A DNA stretch of 64,000 bases from Monosporascus cannonballus (lineage: Eukaryota; Ascomycota; Sordariomycetes; Xylariales), in assembly GCA_004154925.1 (NCBI GenBank), contig QJNS01000067.1, forward strand, positions 248,001 to 312,000, in the 5' to 3' direction. The position numbers and the translations under genes are program-made. Under the pieces are notes generated by a model. It did no database searches, had not been told where the DNA came from, and saw only the letters and a program-made list of their open reading frames with translations. Below, in pieces: positions 49,073-61,910 of this stretch (position 1 is the first letter of the stretch; the number at the start of each line of letters is the position of its first letter).

Positions 49073-52000
49073 CCGCAGCACCGACCGCGAGCATCCTCTA
49101 CTGCGGGGCAGACGGGAGCGGACCAGCATTCGAGCCTGATCGGTAAAGTTCAGGCTTGGTTCAATCTTTATGCGAATGTCTCTGTTTGCACCACTCTTGG
49201 GATACAATAACCATCAATATCCCATCCACACCATGCACGATACAGCTTGCGTTGACGACTATGCTACACATTTCCCCCAATCCAGTACGACTAAAACATG
49301 TATGCTGGATCCCAAAAGCGATGGATTTCTACGCATATCGCTGGGATCCGGTTTGAACCTCCGGTGAGGTCGCGACGTTGTATGCCCAGTCTGCCTATCT
49401 CGATTGGTAGACGAGAACATCATGTCATTCCGTTGCGGTTGTGCCTTCACCACATTAATTATCCCACACTGTGTCTCAGCAACAAATTCCACGCCGCCCC
49501 CCCTTCTACGAAGCACACCTACTTCCAGAAAGCAAAGGGGTGACCGATGGACTCTTTGGCGGACGGAGAGCACGGGAGAGAGGGAGGGCGGTTTCATTAT
49601 AGGCAGGACGCCGGTAGGCAAGGACACGCATATGGTGCCAAGCTTTCACAGCGGCGGGCATAGGAAGACGGATAAATCAGGTCTGCATAACGGCCGCTAC
49701 GGCCTATTGCGAATGTCTTTTAGCACATTAAAAATTACAGATAAATCCATCATAATACGATTCCTCGTACAGTGTCCAGGGGTATTTTTCAGTTAGTTTT
49801 GTCCCACGAGCGCTGTTTCTGCCATTCAAGGTTTGAATGTAGACTCCTATAAATGTTGCATGGCATATACATTACCCATCTTTTCCAAGATCAGATTTTT
49901 AGTCACGTACGATAAGTGGAAGCATAGCATATATAGCCATATTTTCAATTCTATTCAAATTGTATGGGAACTACATCGACGTACGGGGGGACCCGGTGGA
50001 GGGAACTAACAGAAAATGTCCCTGGGTACCGTATACCACAATCGCTCTCCGAAGATCCCATGACGGTTGTTGGACGGCGTTATCCTGTTGAACCTAAAAA
50101 TAGGACTAGAACATGAGGATAAGCTGGCGTGAGGATAACTAAGCATCTATGGAAAGTAGCCGGGCAGTGGTTGGCTGTGCTCCGGCCTCTTGAGAGGCGC
50201 AGAAAATCGAGCTGGCGATATATCAGGATCCGACGTTGTTCCAGTAGGACTATGTCTATTGCCAGAAAATACGAGTCTGACCAAGGACCGGCGTCGTGGC
50301 TAAACGCCGGGGAGCTTGTCGTGAATAGGGTTTTGGGGTTGACGATGGCTTTAGGATCCATCGTGTCATCCTCATTCGTTCCCCATGAGCGTAGCAATCA
50401 CGTTTTTTTCCCAACATGTGAATCTGCTTGGTAGGCACATAGGGTTGCTGCATCTTCCTCGCAGGCCGTGAGAGCATTACCATTACACTTGATCCCCATT
50501 GAAAATACTGTTCAGATTAACTGTCAGACGCAACTCTGCATGGCAGACTAGACGGGAGGCGTAGGATTTACCCTACTTCAACTGTCACGGTGTTCAAGTC
50601 TCACTGCGCCAGCATCTCGCTTTCATCACTTTCAAGCTCCTCAAGCGTCGTCATCACGGGCAAGCAGGCACATGGCCACATATCTGTCCATCCAGATACC
50701 CTAGCGTCATCTTCTTCATGGCGATTGCAAAGCAACCGCGCACAACGAAAACGAGTGTGGAAAGCAAAAATTGCGCTTCCTACGACCCCTAAGGATAGTA
50801 GAGGGGAGTCGGCTCCGCGCCGTGCAATGCAGGCCTCTTCCCCTTCAAGCCCCGTAACTTGAGCCGGGACTTGAGAAACAAGGTAAGTATGAAAAGGAAA
50901 AGGAAAGAGAAAAAGAGGTTAAAGGGAAGCGGTCGGATTTATATATGTGGAAAGCGGTGTGAGGGACGGCGGCAGAATCTGGGTGGGTCCATCTGCTGTG
51001 TGGAAAGGTACGTACCGAGTTGGGTCTGATTACCTAAGGTTTCGAGATTGTGTTTAGATGCGATTTGATGGGATTTGCTCAAGGCTTGTTTGTACTCACT
51101 ACGTATAATGGGTAAGCCTAACATTCTAACATCCTCGGGCAGGATCTCTCTACATGTTAGACGACCGAATTTTCTTTCAGTTGGCCAGTTTCTTGCACTA
51201 GTTGATACCTGACATGGGATGTTTTTATTCCGCAACTCACCAAGTACGCGCCATTCAGACTTCGATAAGCTTCGTCATGACGGAGATGCGGTCGCGCATA
51301 TGTCTATAAGTATAAGCAAATACCGAATAAGATAGGTGCCTTCTAATGCTGCTACGAAACCAGTCGTTAGATCAACAGTTCCATACACTACAATCCGGGG
51401 AAAAAAAAGGGAAGAAAACGGGGCGGCGGGATATCGATGCCAAACGATTATTTTCAGGCGAAGTGCCACTATATCTGCGTCTTATTGTAACTTTAACTCA
51501 ACGGAATGTCCACATGTCGGTGGCAAGATAATCACATTACTCGCAGTGAGATCTCCGATATCCCTCTTGTGGGGAAACGGAGGTCGGGGTGCGAGATGGG
51601 GAACTACTATGTCCTTTCAAGGAGGCTCAAGCTACCGATCCATCCGTTCTTCGAGACACATAATAAGCGTGCCGGATAGCATAATTGCGTAATGTTGGGT
51701 TCCTTGTGCAGCACTGATTGACCCAAAGAGATCGCCGGGATTCTGGCTAAGGATCGCCCGCCACATGGTGCTCGAGGGTATGGTAAGTAGAGTAAACAAC
51801 TGTAGCTTGGTGTGACGGCGCAGAGCATAGTCATGCTGTTGGCCTGGGCGCAATACTGCAGGGGTCTGTGTCTACGTAACTATCGGTTAGAACTTTGTAG
51901 AGGGAAATATAGCCACGGCACGTAATAAACGCGGCATCCATCTCAGTTATGAAAAGCTACTATCATTTCCGACGCAGAATGTGACTGTGAGGGCATATAT

Positions 52001-52116
52001 GACCATATAACGCTTAAACCAACCCAGCTCGAGCGTCTGATTACTTGTCAACATCCTACAGTGACCGCATCTTGGATTATTACTTCGCATACGTACAAAA
52101 TAAACTGCCGTCTGAA
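49073..52116. other. 3-kb interval without recognised genes
   Basis: Many ORFs of 60-130 codons on both strands, mostly overlapping, none with a recognisable domain. The 130-codon plus ORF (49404-49796) and the 118-codon ORF (51336-51692) have irregular composition and look like chance. No repeats of note. Confidence 0.4.
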
Positions 52117-53705
52117 CTATGTTGAAACTCCCAAATAGGGGGTCCCCTCGCGGATATAGTCTTTCAGCGCCTCGAAACTCTTGTATGGGCTTCCGTCGAC
52201 GAAGGACGCTTCAGGGTACAAAGGCAGTATTCCTTCGTCTGAGAGCAGTGCCGATGTGTCTACAGTGATGTCTTCGTCTATAGACGACCATTGCTCGAGT
52301 GGAGATTCGGGTCCGAAGTCGTGTTCCTCACACCAGGGTCGTTTGGAACCCGGAGTAGCTAGGTCGAGTGGGCGTGAGACCCAATCATTACCTGCGAGTA
52401 TAGGATTGATGCCCGCAAGTATCACGTCGTGCTCATTGCGGCTTCCGGAAGAGGTTGTGTCAGGTAGCAGGGTAGAATCTGGCCCGGGGAGCAAGCCTTC
52501 GGGATCTCCTTCCTGCTCATTTATCTCTGTAACTTTGCGTAACGGGTGGGTCGAAGCATCATCCCTTCCCAGTCCCTGTATTATGTCCGGGCGCATTTGT
52601 AGCGAAGAGGAAGCGACGGAAAATCGCGACGGATCCGATCGCGTTGCAGTAAATCTCGCTCGGTAGCCAAGCTCAGTGGTGACCGTTTCACCCGAAGTGT
52701 AGGAACAAATATCGGACACGCTCGTTTCCCCTAAATCTGAGGTGGTGAGCAATGTCAAATGCGTATGCCAGGAGCGATATTTGGGGCTTACCGTTCTCTG
52801 AACCCACTCTGCTACATGACTTCGGGGTATTCTGAGATCGACTTGCACGTTTCGCCTTCACCGGACGCCTGGTTATTCCGCCAACTTGAGGGGGAGGCTT
52901 CCGCTTATTCCGCTCCTCCATCTTGGAATACTTCCGGAAATTCCATTGATTAAGTTTCAATTTGTACTGCTTTATCCTGGAAGAAGTAAGCCCCTTTTCT
53001 CTTCAGGAGTTGTCTCACGTACGTTGCTTCAAAGCCGGCCTCTCCTTTCATACGTCTCATCACTGTGTCGAGGGGGAGATTCTCGGTTATATAGAGCTGG
53101 TGTATTTGGTTCTTTCTCTTGTTCCATTCATCTTCCTTGATTTGTGAAGCCTTTCCTCTTGATATTGAGACATCTCCCGCAGACTGTGATCCTCCCCCGT
53201 GACTAGAGGAGTTCGGAGGCATACCAAGGGAGTGAGTATGGCCTTGGATGTCGCTACTTTTCACCCTGACGTCCTCGTTCCCGCTAGACGCTAGGGGGTT
53301 GATAAACTGCTCTGTACCAGGAGATTTTTGCATCGTGTGGCGAATATTGCATTTGTAACACCAGTAGTCTCCTCCCTTATGAAAGATGGGACAGATAAGG
53401 AGATGCTGGATCAGGGGTAACGGGTTCCGGAAACGTTCTTTACAATCTATAAAGATGCATTTGTAGGGCATGCCTTCGTCTTTGACCAGTATGTAAACGA
53501 TAACATGAAGGAAGATGCGGCATTGGATGCGTTCTTTGCTCCCCTCAAGATTGAGCAGATTGAGTAGGACGCTGGCAGTTGGCACCTGGGGAGAGCCTTG
53601 GATCGTATGGCTAAGAGCCCAGCAGGAGTTTGGCGGAGTCGTCATGGTGGACTTCCTGTTTTCCTCAAGCAGTATATCGGAGGTGGGAGAAACGTCGATG
53701 CCCAC
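52117..53705 (-). CDS. Clr5-domain protein with C2H2-like Cys/His motif
   Basis: Three minus-strand exons, 53705-53023, 52976-52792 and 52736-52117, give 495 residues with matching phases. Residues 83-119 carry a Cys/His cluster (C83-x4-C88-x12-H101-x3-C105, then H109, C116, C119) that could bind zinc. Residues about 194-247 match the Clr5 domain: EWNKRKNQIHQLYITENLPL, DTVMRRMKGEAGFEAT and, across the first intron, IKQYKLKLNQWNFRKYSK. Clr5 is a helix-turn-helix-like domain named after a fission yeast silencing factor. A basic stretch follows (NKRKPPP, RRPVKAKRASRS), then a long disordered Ser/Asp-rich C-terminus. A nuclear DNA-binding role is inferred. Clr5 usually sits at the extreme N-terminus; here nearly 190 residues precede it, so the true start could be later or the two parts could be fused. 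Confidence 0.75.
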
Positions 53706-56597
53706 GATATAGACTGTTGTTACGCGTCTGCTTCCATTCAGGGAGTGTCGTCGGCAAAAAAACTGGGGAAAGAGTTGTTCCGGATTACACTACGTCAGAT
53801 ATGCGGAGAGTTTTTGTATAAGGCTGCCGCTCATTCCGCCGACAATTGCGAAAGTTCTTCCGCAAAAGATCTTTCGCGGATATAAAAAGGGTGAGCGCCT
53901 GCGGACTCCCCGATAGGGGGCCTTTGAAGTCTATCCATCAGCCGTGATCTCGGCTGTTCGCCCGCAATATGGCTACTCCCACCCCCTGCCCCACCCCCGA
54001 CCCGACCCTCGGGTATCGCGCCAGGCCGAGACAGTCACGTGACGCATATGTACTTTCGCCCAACGACACCCTTCGCTTCATGATTATAACATCTCAGCAT
54101 TCACGGATCGAGTCAATTCCGCCAAACAGAGTCTCTGACCCCATCAATACCGAATCTTCACCTCTTAATTGGCCATTCCTTGGGTATAATCCCAGTTAAT
54201 GTCCAATTCTTAACGCACTCTTCTCCCCAAATCCTGATGCTCATCTCCTACTAGCCTATCACGATCGCCTCGGGAAGGCGTACCATGGCCGCTCTGACGT
54301 GTACAATATGCCGGGAGATTGCAAGACTACCTCGGATTGGCTCAACTATCAGTTATCACGCATCTACCCCAGCCAAAAAACATGTTGCGTGGTAGCACAA
54401 GCAGAATACCCTGGTCTGGTTGGTCCGTCTTTCAACGTGCCAATGTTGGATGGTCACGCGCCCTAATCTACCCTACCCTATCAAGAACGGTTACCGTCTT
54501 TGTTGGGTTGGCTACCGGGAGTCGAGTTGTGCCGTGTAGTCGGCCGCTGGAAGGTGATGCAGGCCCCATACTGAAGCAATGTCGACGGAGTGTTGAATGG
54601 TATCCGTCACAGATGAAAGCCTGGTGAAATTTTGGTGAGCTACAGCTATACCCAGCATCTGCAATCGGTTCCGATACACCGCTGTACTTGAGAAATAGGC
54701 GATATCCGTTACGATTTGGGACCCCTTCAGCGCTGCGATCCCCACTCAGCTCCAACGCCCAGGCAGGAGTATGTGGTAGGCCAGCCTGCGTGGGATAAAC
54801 CTTGCAATCTCTCGCCGCCTTTTGATTCGCTACGTCACCATTCTGGTCAGCCCTCCATACATACTTGGGTAGAGTGTCTACTGGTCGGCCGAAGGATGCC
54901 GCGTGTGGCCCGGTCGTCGCGGATACTGATTCTGCGGCGGCTTTGGAATCTATCCTATCAGATGAGCGGAGGACACTTGAAACGAGTATTATTGAAACGC
55001 AGTCTTCATTTCCACCAGCTTAGATCCCGCACTAGCATCCAATGCCTGGGAACGGCGTTTTGTGTTGGCTTGTTATGAGCACCGCTTAATCGATGACTCA
55101 GGCTCATCCTTGGAGCCGACTCCAAGCCGCTATGAATTCTCACTTCTACGCTCGAGTGCTCCGCTTCGTATCGTCATGGCCCCAGACCCTTACATATCAA
55201 CCCCCGCATGGCGGCATTTCCACCTAAATTCCTGGTACGGCGTGGTACTTTGCTGGCAGAAGTAGCCAACTTCCGGGATCGATCCCCCTGAGACTACCAT
55301 TATCCCCGCCGGCTCCGATCGCCGATTTTTCACTGATCATGTGATTAGGACAAAGTGGATTCCAGTTTGCGTCTGAAGGGACGTGCGGACGATGAAGGGC
55401 TGCTATGAAATGACGCTAGCGAGAAATCTTGGTTTACCGGGGCAATGTTTGCGGCTCACGACTCCATCCATAGCTTGAGAGGTGGCGCCGCGCAGGTTAT
55501 TTCTGGTGCTTCGAGCTACTCTTTCGTTCATCCTACGAACGGTTCCTCTTCAACCGGTCCCTTCGAATCATCGTTATATAGCGATCACTTAGCATTCCGT
55601 GTCGCCTGTCCACAAATTCCCGTCCAACGTAATCACTCAGAAACACCTTCCCACATCGCTCAGCGAGATCCGTGGTACTATTGCTATTCCATCGTCATAG
55701 TCAGCTACTCATTTGACGCGCCATTGCGGAGCTGCAGCAACGGTAGCGACGAAGCCGAAGACAGACTATCTTGCAAGACTACACACCTTTCTGGTAACTT
55801 GAGGGCGCTGAAGATACACCGAACGGCAACACGACGCGTTAGAAGCAATGCCTCAATACTATTACTGGGCCTGGACTTGCGTTCGTCGCCTAATTCACCT
55901 GGGCACCGCTGCCTTCGACTGACATACTCCGAATAGTGCAAGTGTCTCCACGAATACAATGGAGGATCTCGTCCTACGTGTCGGCAATGTGGTTTTGAGA
56001 AATGTGCCCATTGCACAACCCGAAGGGACCCGGCAATGAATTGTCGTCCAGTGCCATGCAGCCACCAGACCAGTTACAAACTCGAGCAGCCGGTTGGCGA
56101 ACGCGTCAGCAACTTGCTTAGCCATTCATAGTTGTGGCGGATCAGCAACGCCCCGGGAGTCTATATCTCCTGGTGGTGTACATTCTACTTAGCCCGGATG
56201 CCATATTACAGGGAGATGTATCGTGTTCTTCGCGAGGACGGTCCATATTGCGCGTCGACAGCCTTGTCATGCGAGGCTACCATCTGATCTGTATATAGTC
56301 CGTCTCTGTCACTCAGAACCACCTGCAGGTAGCTTCTTGCAACAACATGGTCAATGAACTCGGTCTTCTCTCCGCAGACTTCCTGCGGGACCAAAGCACT
56401 GTCACAACTGTCCAGTGCCCTGCAGCAGAGTCGCGCGAGCGTTACTTATTTTGCATATGGATCTTATTCGGCAACACCCCCGCTGGGGACCGAGCACGCT
56501 CCGCCCATCCTTCGTAGACATTCTCAGGTCGTGACTATGGAACGCATAACTATCCCCTTTTCGTTCAGCCCCGAGTCTATATTGGTCGCTGTTACGG
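53706..56597. other. 2.9-kb interval without recognised genes
   Basis: Probable promoter side of the Clr5 gene, then mixed-composition DNA. A 163-codon plus ORF (55445-55936), a 103-codon minus ORF (56016-55705) and a 120-codon plus ORF (54716-55078) show no domain I can name, and they overlap on opposite strands. I cannot exclude a lineage-specific gene here. Confidence 0.35.
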
Positions 56598-58751
56598 TCA
56601 ATCAGCCCATGAACCCGGCATCTTTCGTGCTTCCATACTACTCCCTTTTCTTTCTCGACTAACTCGGTGGTGTATTCCCCGGCGTCCACGTCTCAACGGC
56701 TCTCGTATACCCCGCCTCCTCCCTCCATAGTTCGGAACGGAATTATATGAGAACGGCCAAAATCTCTCCCAGTCCTTAACGCCAATCACCGAATACCTTA
56801 GAGAAGGCGAGAAGCACTCGTCATCCCCAAAAGCTACGAACTCTTTGAGTGCTTGGGAACAGGGACCAGGGAAGGCCCCTTTCCATGACACAGTAACCGC
56901 CGCATCGCATTGTCGGTCGACGCCAATCTCCCTTTTCCGTATACATTTCTCCTTCCAGCTGTCCAGCCTCTGATGTGCGTGAAATAGCTCCGCCTCGGTC
57001 AGGAGGTATTGGATAGTATCCACTCCACACGACCGCAAGATATGCAACCATTGCCGGATAATATCTTGCGTTGTCAGGGGATGATATGTCTGTACCCAGT
57101 TCCCTAACAAGGTGCTCCGCGTCTCGTCATAGTAATGGATATTTGCTCCATTACGGATTGATCGGACCATGAGGCCTTGCCAATACCTGCGCTGGCTCTC
57201 CCTCCCCGAGCTTTCCTCAGAGGCACCGGACTCGATGATCTCTGACGCGACATCGGCCCAAGCGGTCGCTTCAACATATAAGACAGAACCATACCACTCA
57301 GTCAAAACCATGCAAGTGTCGTTGAAATTGTGGGCGATATACCACTCAAAGTGGGAAGGGGCACTGAGAACATGCCCCGCATCCGGGAAGATGGTATCGA
57401 CCGCGCATTCGGAAAGGTCCGCCGCCGAACATAGTACTTGAAAGGTGCGCTCGTTAAACCCATCCCACGAGGCACTGCGAGCTTCATCAGCGAAATCCAG
57501 GCTTTCAGGGGCAGGCGTTTACCAGAGCTCGACGTTGTCACTATCGACAGGGCAGCGCTGTTGAACAAGCCATGCCACGGCGGCGTCGTCCAAGCACAGT
57601 TGTGCCAGCTGTCTCGCACAGTAAGCGAAACCGAAGAGGCCATCCGTCAATTTTCGGATCTTCACGGAGCCTAACACATACAAGTAGGAGAGACAGCCCA
57701 CCTGTGGTAACGCTACATAACGTCACCGCGCCGCTATCGAGTATCGCGCGTAAACTGGTCAGGTCTTTATTGAAGAAGATTTCCCGCAGTGTAAGCTCCG
57801 TCCGCTGGTCCAGGATGTGGATTGACTTGACCGTGACGGTGGTCTGGCGATAAGCAGCGCGAGCAACTTGAAATTCAAAACACCAAGAAAGGAATGATGG
57901 CTGGACGCAGCACCTGAACACCTCCTCGACCTGTTGGTCGCTTATCGGGGATCCCGAGTCCGGTCTGCGGCGTCTTATCCTTTCCTCCCGGACCGAGATG
58001 GTGAATGTGCCGAGGAGTACCCGAGACCTCCACCTCCTAGAAGACCTCGATATGAGTATTCGCCCATCATCCCGTAACGACGCGAGCCGAAGGGCCTGAT
58101 CTCGCTTTGAGGGGCACGGGCATCCTGAATCATCTGTTCGATGTGTCCGTGGTTGGATGAAGCTAGGTCCCGTTATTGCCAGAGTGGGAGGCTGCGTTCC
58201 ATCCGCGGGATCAGGTACGGCTGGTCTCGCGTGCGTTCTATAGACAGCATCGCTAGGCAATTAGTACAAGGACGCTTAACCGAACGGCGAAAAGGGCCGG
58301 CTTACGCCAGATGCAAGCTCATAGTGAAGTTCAGCATAGTGACAGCACCGCGGAACTGGCTCTCCAGATCTTCGATCTCGCCACGCCTAATGGCCAGCCT
58401 GATCTGGGCCCGCACCCGGGATATAGCGCTTGTTCCATCGCGTGTTTTCATAGCTTTGGTAAGAATACCTTCGATGCGGCTGGCGATGCTCAGGCACGCG
58501 GCAAGCGAGGCATGCACGCAATCCGATACCTGCCGCTCCCCTGAATGGGCATACCTGCCCCTTTCGAGCACACCCCTGACACTGTCAGCAATAACATACG
58601 ACTGGTCCAGGAGCTGCTTCAATCGGAGGAATTCCGCCGATGAGCCAGAGACGGCGTCAAGGAAGCGCTTGGTTCTTATGGCACACTCCCCCAGCTGGAT
58701 GGCGAGAGAGAAAATAGCGATGATGCTGGCAACTCCACTAATAGGCTCCAT
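56598..58751 (-). CDS. Fungal STAND-type N-terminal domain protein, ankyrin-like middle
   Basis: Residues 1-149 (MEPISGVASIIAIFSLAIQLGE...) match the helical fungal N-terminal domain found in front of NACHT/STAND, ankyrin and related proteins. Minus-strand exons: 58751-58306, 58252-57682, then 57659-57523 and 57474-56598. The middle (LTSLRAILDSGAVTLCSVTTGGLSLLL; DDAAVAWLVQQRCPVD) has a weak ankyrin-like look. The C-terminal part is WERFWPFSYNSVPNYGG followed by a basic tail ending ARKMPGSWAD. The 53- and 48-bp introns are normal. Between 57682 and 57659, however, the frame can be kept only by skipping 22 nt that begin GTATGT and end AAG, too short for an ordinary intron, so a one-base indel is more likely. 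If so the gene is broken or the sequence has an error. With the skip the protein is about 676 residues. No NACHT P-loop is visible. Confidence 0.65.
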
Positions 58752-60580
58752 GTCGTATACAGCTACTCAACAAAGGACGCAAATCATGGGCGGAGCGGCG
58801 GTATATGAGTCCTAACTCTGATTTCGTATTAAGATAGGGCATTCCGGCGGATTTGCCAGACCTCATGATGTGTACGCTTCCCTATGTATGTTGTTGTATT
58901 ATTCCAGGCAAAAATGGACCGCCCAGCTTATCAGCACCATCAGGCTCCAACAACCTGGAATGGTGGGTGATTTTCAACTTCTTGCACTTTCAACTTGGCA
59001 GGCAGCGGATTTCAAAGTGGCACGGAGAATGATACGGTGGTTGGGTCAGCAAAGCCTCGACGTGCTGCTGTAGAAGTCACATTCTACCCTTCGATTTGAC
59101 GGAGCCCCTTCCCATGCATGACGGGGGGCATCGACCCAATGCCCGGTCTTGCATTTCGCCAATCAATAACGGCGGCGATAGTAGTAGATGGTGGCACGAC
59201 ATACCGTCGCTTCCATAACGTGTTGGATGACAAACGGGTAAGGCTGCCGGAAAAGACGGGATACCCGTCAATCAGAGGGCTCATATCAAGCTTTGCGCGG
59301 GGTAAAGTCATGAACCTGCAGCTCCCTCCTGGTTCTACGTGCTCGCAGAAAGTATAGCCCAAGTGTGCAAATATGTCTTCATCATGCGACTCCCTTTCAC
59401 GCCTTCGGCGTCTGTCCCGAGTTTTGATCGATGATAGATATGGGGTGGGATACGCGGAGACAACGAAAGCACCATTAGGTTGACACAACTCTTTCCTGCC
59501 CTTCTCAGGGTGGACGAACGTAGAAATAGCACCGGCAAACGCCCAGATATATCTACTGCTATTCTGACATACGCCCGGCCCGGCCCGGCCCGGCCTTGGC
59601 TCAGGTGGTAGCGCCGAATAGGGGCTGTGTGGGTGCTCAGCTGGCTGTAGGGTCGGGCGATCCGATCCAGCCCAATGCGCCGGCAAGAATCCAGACCGGC
59701 CTGACGACACTTCTCATGGACATATCTCCAAGATAGCGGGGCGCTCCAGACAGCCTGACGAGTGAGTGTGAGCAAAGGAGCCGGGTGAGGTAGCAGAGGT
59801 GACGCAAGAAGAGTATGCAGCCATAAGCAGCCGGCCATCATGACGACCCCATGACAGAGCCAAGCCGGTCGCTCGGATCCGGTGGATAGGTCTACCGCTT
59901 TTCTCGACAAATTGAGCGTTTGAATGCGCCTCGTCGAACTGCTCGAAGCTGGATTGTCCAATAGTGGTGCTGATCAATCCCCCCACCCACCATCCCCAGG
60001 GTATCAAATCAACCGGCCATGACTGCAGGCTACGAGACCCAAAGTCAAAGCGGCCCTCGAATGCACACCTCCTAGACAGCTTCAGGTGGCCGAGACTCAT
60101 ATACTCTTACGGAATAGTTCCTACAGTGATAGATTTCGGATCTCCCGCACCATGTAAAGTCGTACTAGTCCGAGACAGCTAAACTGATATACATATTCGT
60201 TTGCGTGCTAAGTCAAAACAAAGACCTGAGAGGCACAGGTGGCATCGCCGCACCTCGATGTAAGCTTTTGAGCTTGCCTATACGCCGTTGCCCTGTACTC
60301 CCGCCTAAGTAAATACACATAGTCGAGTATCATAATGCACGGGGCTATTCCCACCAAGCTACCACCGGGATATCGTTTCCGCCTGAATCAAGGCATGCGA
60401 AGCCGTTAAACCACCAACGCCGTACAAAAACTTCAAGTAAAAAGCCATCGTCTACACGTGCCGCTGCTCGATGGATCCGAGCCGGAGAGCACATACACCA
60501 GTCGCCTATGGCATCTCTTTGGCTTGTGAACAATTTCCTCGAATCCTCTTTCCTCGAAATCCTCGCCTAGGGAGCCCCGA
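58752..60580. other. Intergenic, ORFs of doubtful coding status
   Basis: Two overlapping 208-codon minus ORFs (59710-59084 and 59961-59335) are open. The first contains TTIAAVIDWRNARPG, which resembles the metal-binding segment of aminoglycoside-phosphotransferase-like proteins, but no HGD motif precedes it. A CCCGG x4 tandem lies at about 59574-59595. No supported gene. Confidence 0.35.
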
Positions 60581-61910
60581 CTAAGGCTCGAGGTGCGACC
60601 ATTCGGGGATGGCCTTGATCTGGGCCCACATGTACTTCTCCAACTTGTTCGCCGACTTGGCGTAAGGCGTATTCTCGTTGTTGTACTTGCGGCAGTTGTC
60701 GAATATGAGCCTGGCGTCCTTGATGAACTCCTCAGGGGTCTGGTACTGGTCGGCCTCCAGCTTCTGCTCCATCGTGCTGAGGTCCATGGGCTCCTTGATG
60801 ACCTCGTAGTAGTCGGCGACGTCGTCCTTGTTGACCGGGTTGAGGAAGGGCCACGCCGACTGGTGGTTCTGGAGGTCGTTTAGCAGATGGAGGAGCTGGT
60901 TATAGTTGGGGCCGTGCCGCGGCTGTCGCGCCAGCTCGTCCATGTCCGGGGACCAGCCCGATTCCCGTATCGCCTCGATGGACAGCGGGTCGATGGCGGA
61001 CACGCCGTTCCTCCACTGCCTGGGCGGTTGGTGGATGACGTGCGATTTGGAGAAGGCGCGGATCTTGGCTTGCACGCACTCTTTCTGCTTAAGAAGCATG
61101 CGGCCCATCTCAAGATAGCGGACCCGGGGGAGCATCGAGCACTGCATTATCGTGCCGCCCTCGTAGTCCTTGATATATCCCATCCACACGGATCTCGGCA
61201 GCGTTATCTCCTTCGTGAAGCCTTGTTTCTTAAAGTAGCCGATCGCGTAGTTGTCGGCATAGGTAAGGAAGTGCATCACGTCGCTGGTGGCCTTGACGTA
61301 GTCCTTGAGATGCGACATCAGATGGGCGCCGTAGCCCTTGACCTGCTGGTCGCTGCTGATGGCGCAGAAGACGATCTCGGCGAACTGCCGGCCCTTGAAC
61401 GGTCTATAGGTGATCCCGCCGACGACCTCGAGCGGCTTCTTGACGATCGCTATCGACAGGTGCGTCCGGTCGTAGACGAGCCGGGCTATGTAATCTTTCG
61501 GCATCTTCGGCAGCTGCTTCTGGAATATGCATTTCAGGCCGGTGAGGATGATGAGGGACTCGCGTTCGTTGTCATTGTTCACGACGCGAAACTCTATCTC
61601 GCCATTTCGCTCCTCTATGACGGCGGGCTTCGGTCATGTGTCAGCCAGCGATGGCCGGGGATCGGGTCGGCATCTACTGCAATGAAAGGGTGTCCATACC
61701 TTCTCCGGGAAGGGGATCCGCTTAGGCGCAGGCTTCTTGTCGGCATCCGTAGGGTCGTCGGCCGTCTTCGCCCTTTTACTGGCGGTAGGCGACGAAGGCT
61801 CGTCGGTCGCCTTCCGCTTACCATCTATAGAGCCAAGGACATCATGTTAATCGGGGTGACCGACCAAGGGGGGGGCTGGCGGAGGAGAGCCTACTCTCGT
61901 CCTTGACCAT
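60581..61910 (-). CDS. GCN5: Histone acetyltransferase Gcn5
   Basis: Three minus-strand exons, 61910-61895 (16 nt), 61824-61700 and 61627-60581, give 395 residues. Gcn5 is the catalytic subunit of SAGA/ADA and acetylates lysines of histone H3 tails using acetyl-CoA. A basic N-terminus ([20 protein letters not shown]) precedes [20 protein letters not shown]. The GNAT domain (about 65-225) has the catalytic Glu near 131 in [12 protein letters not shown] and the acetyl-CoA loop [11 protein letters not shown] near 141. [15 protein letters not shown] and [16 protein letters not shown] are family hallmarks. The C-terminal bromodomain (about 289-385) has [17 protein letters not shown] and [18 protein letters not shown] with the acetyl-lysine-binding Asn. 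The mini-exon start is supported by phase and a GTAGG donor; ATGTGA just upstream excludes that ATG. It is divergent from OST5. Confidence 0.97.

Noticed and set aside
49340..49425. Possible tRNA on the minus strand (aggttcaaacc B-box-like)
   Set aside because: T-arm and acceptor stems do not pair and the A box is poor.
55445..55936. 163-codon plus ORF
   Set aside because: No recognisable motif and a competing 103-codon ORF on the other strand; no splice signals supporting extension.
59084..59710. Possible phosphotransferase-like ORF (minus) with AAVIDWRNARPG
   Set aside because: One short segment resembles the APH metal-binding site, but the HGD catalytic motif and the rest of the fold are absent.
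60887..61906. 339-codon plus-strand ORF opposite GCN5
   Set aside because: Antisense of a clear Gcn5 coding sequence; open only because of codon bias.
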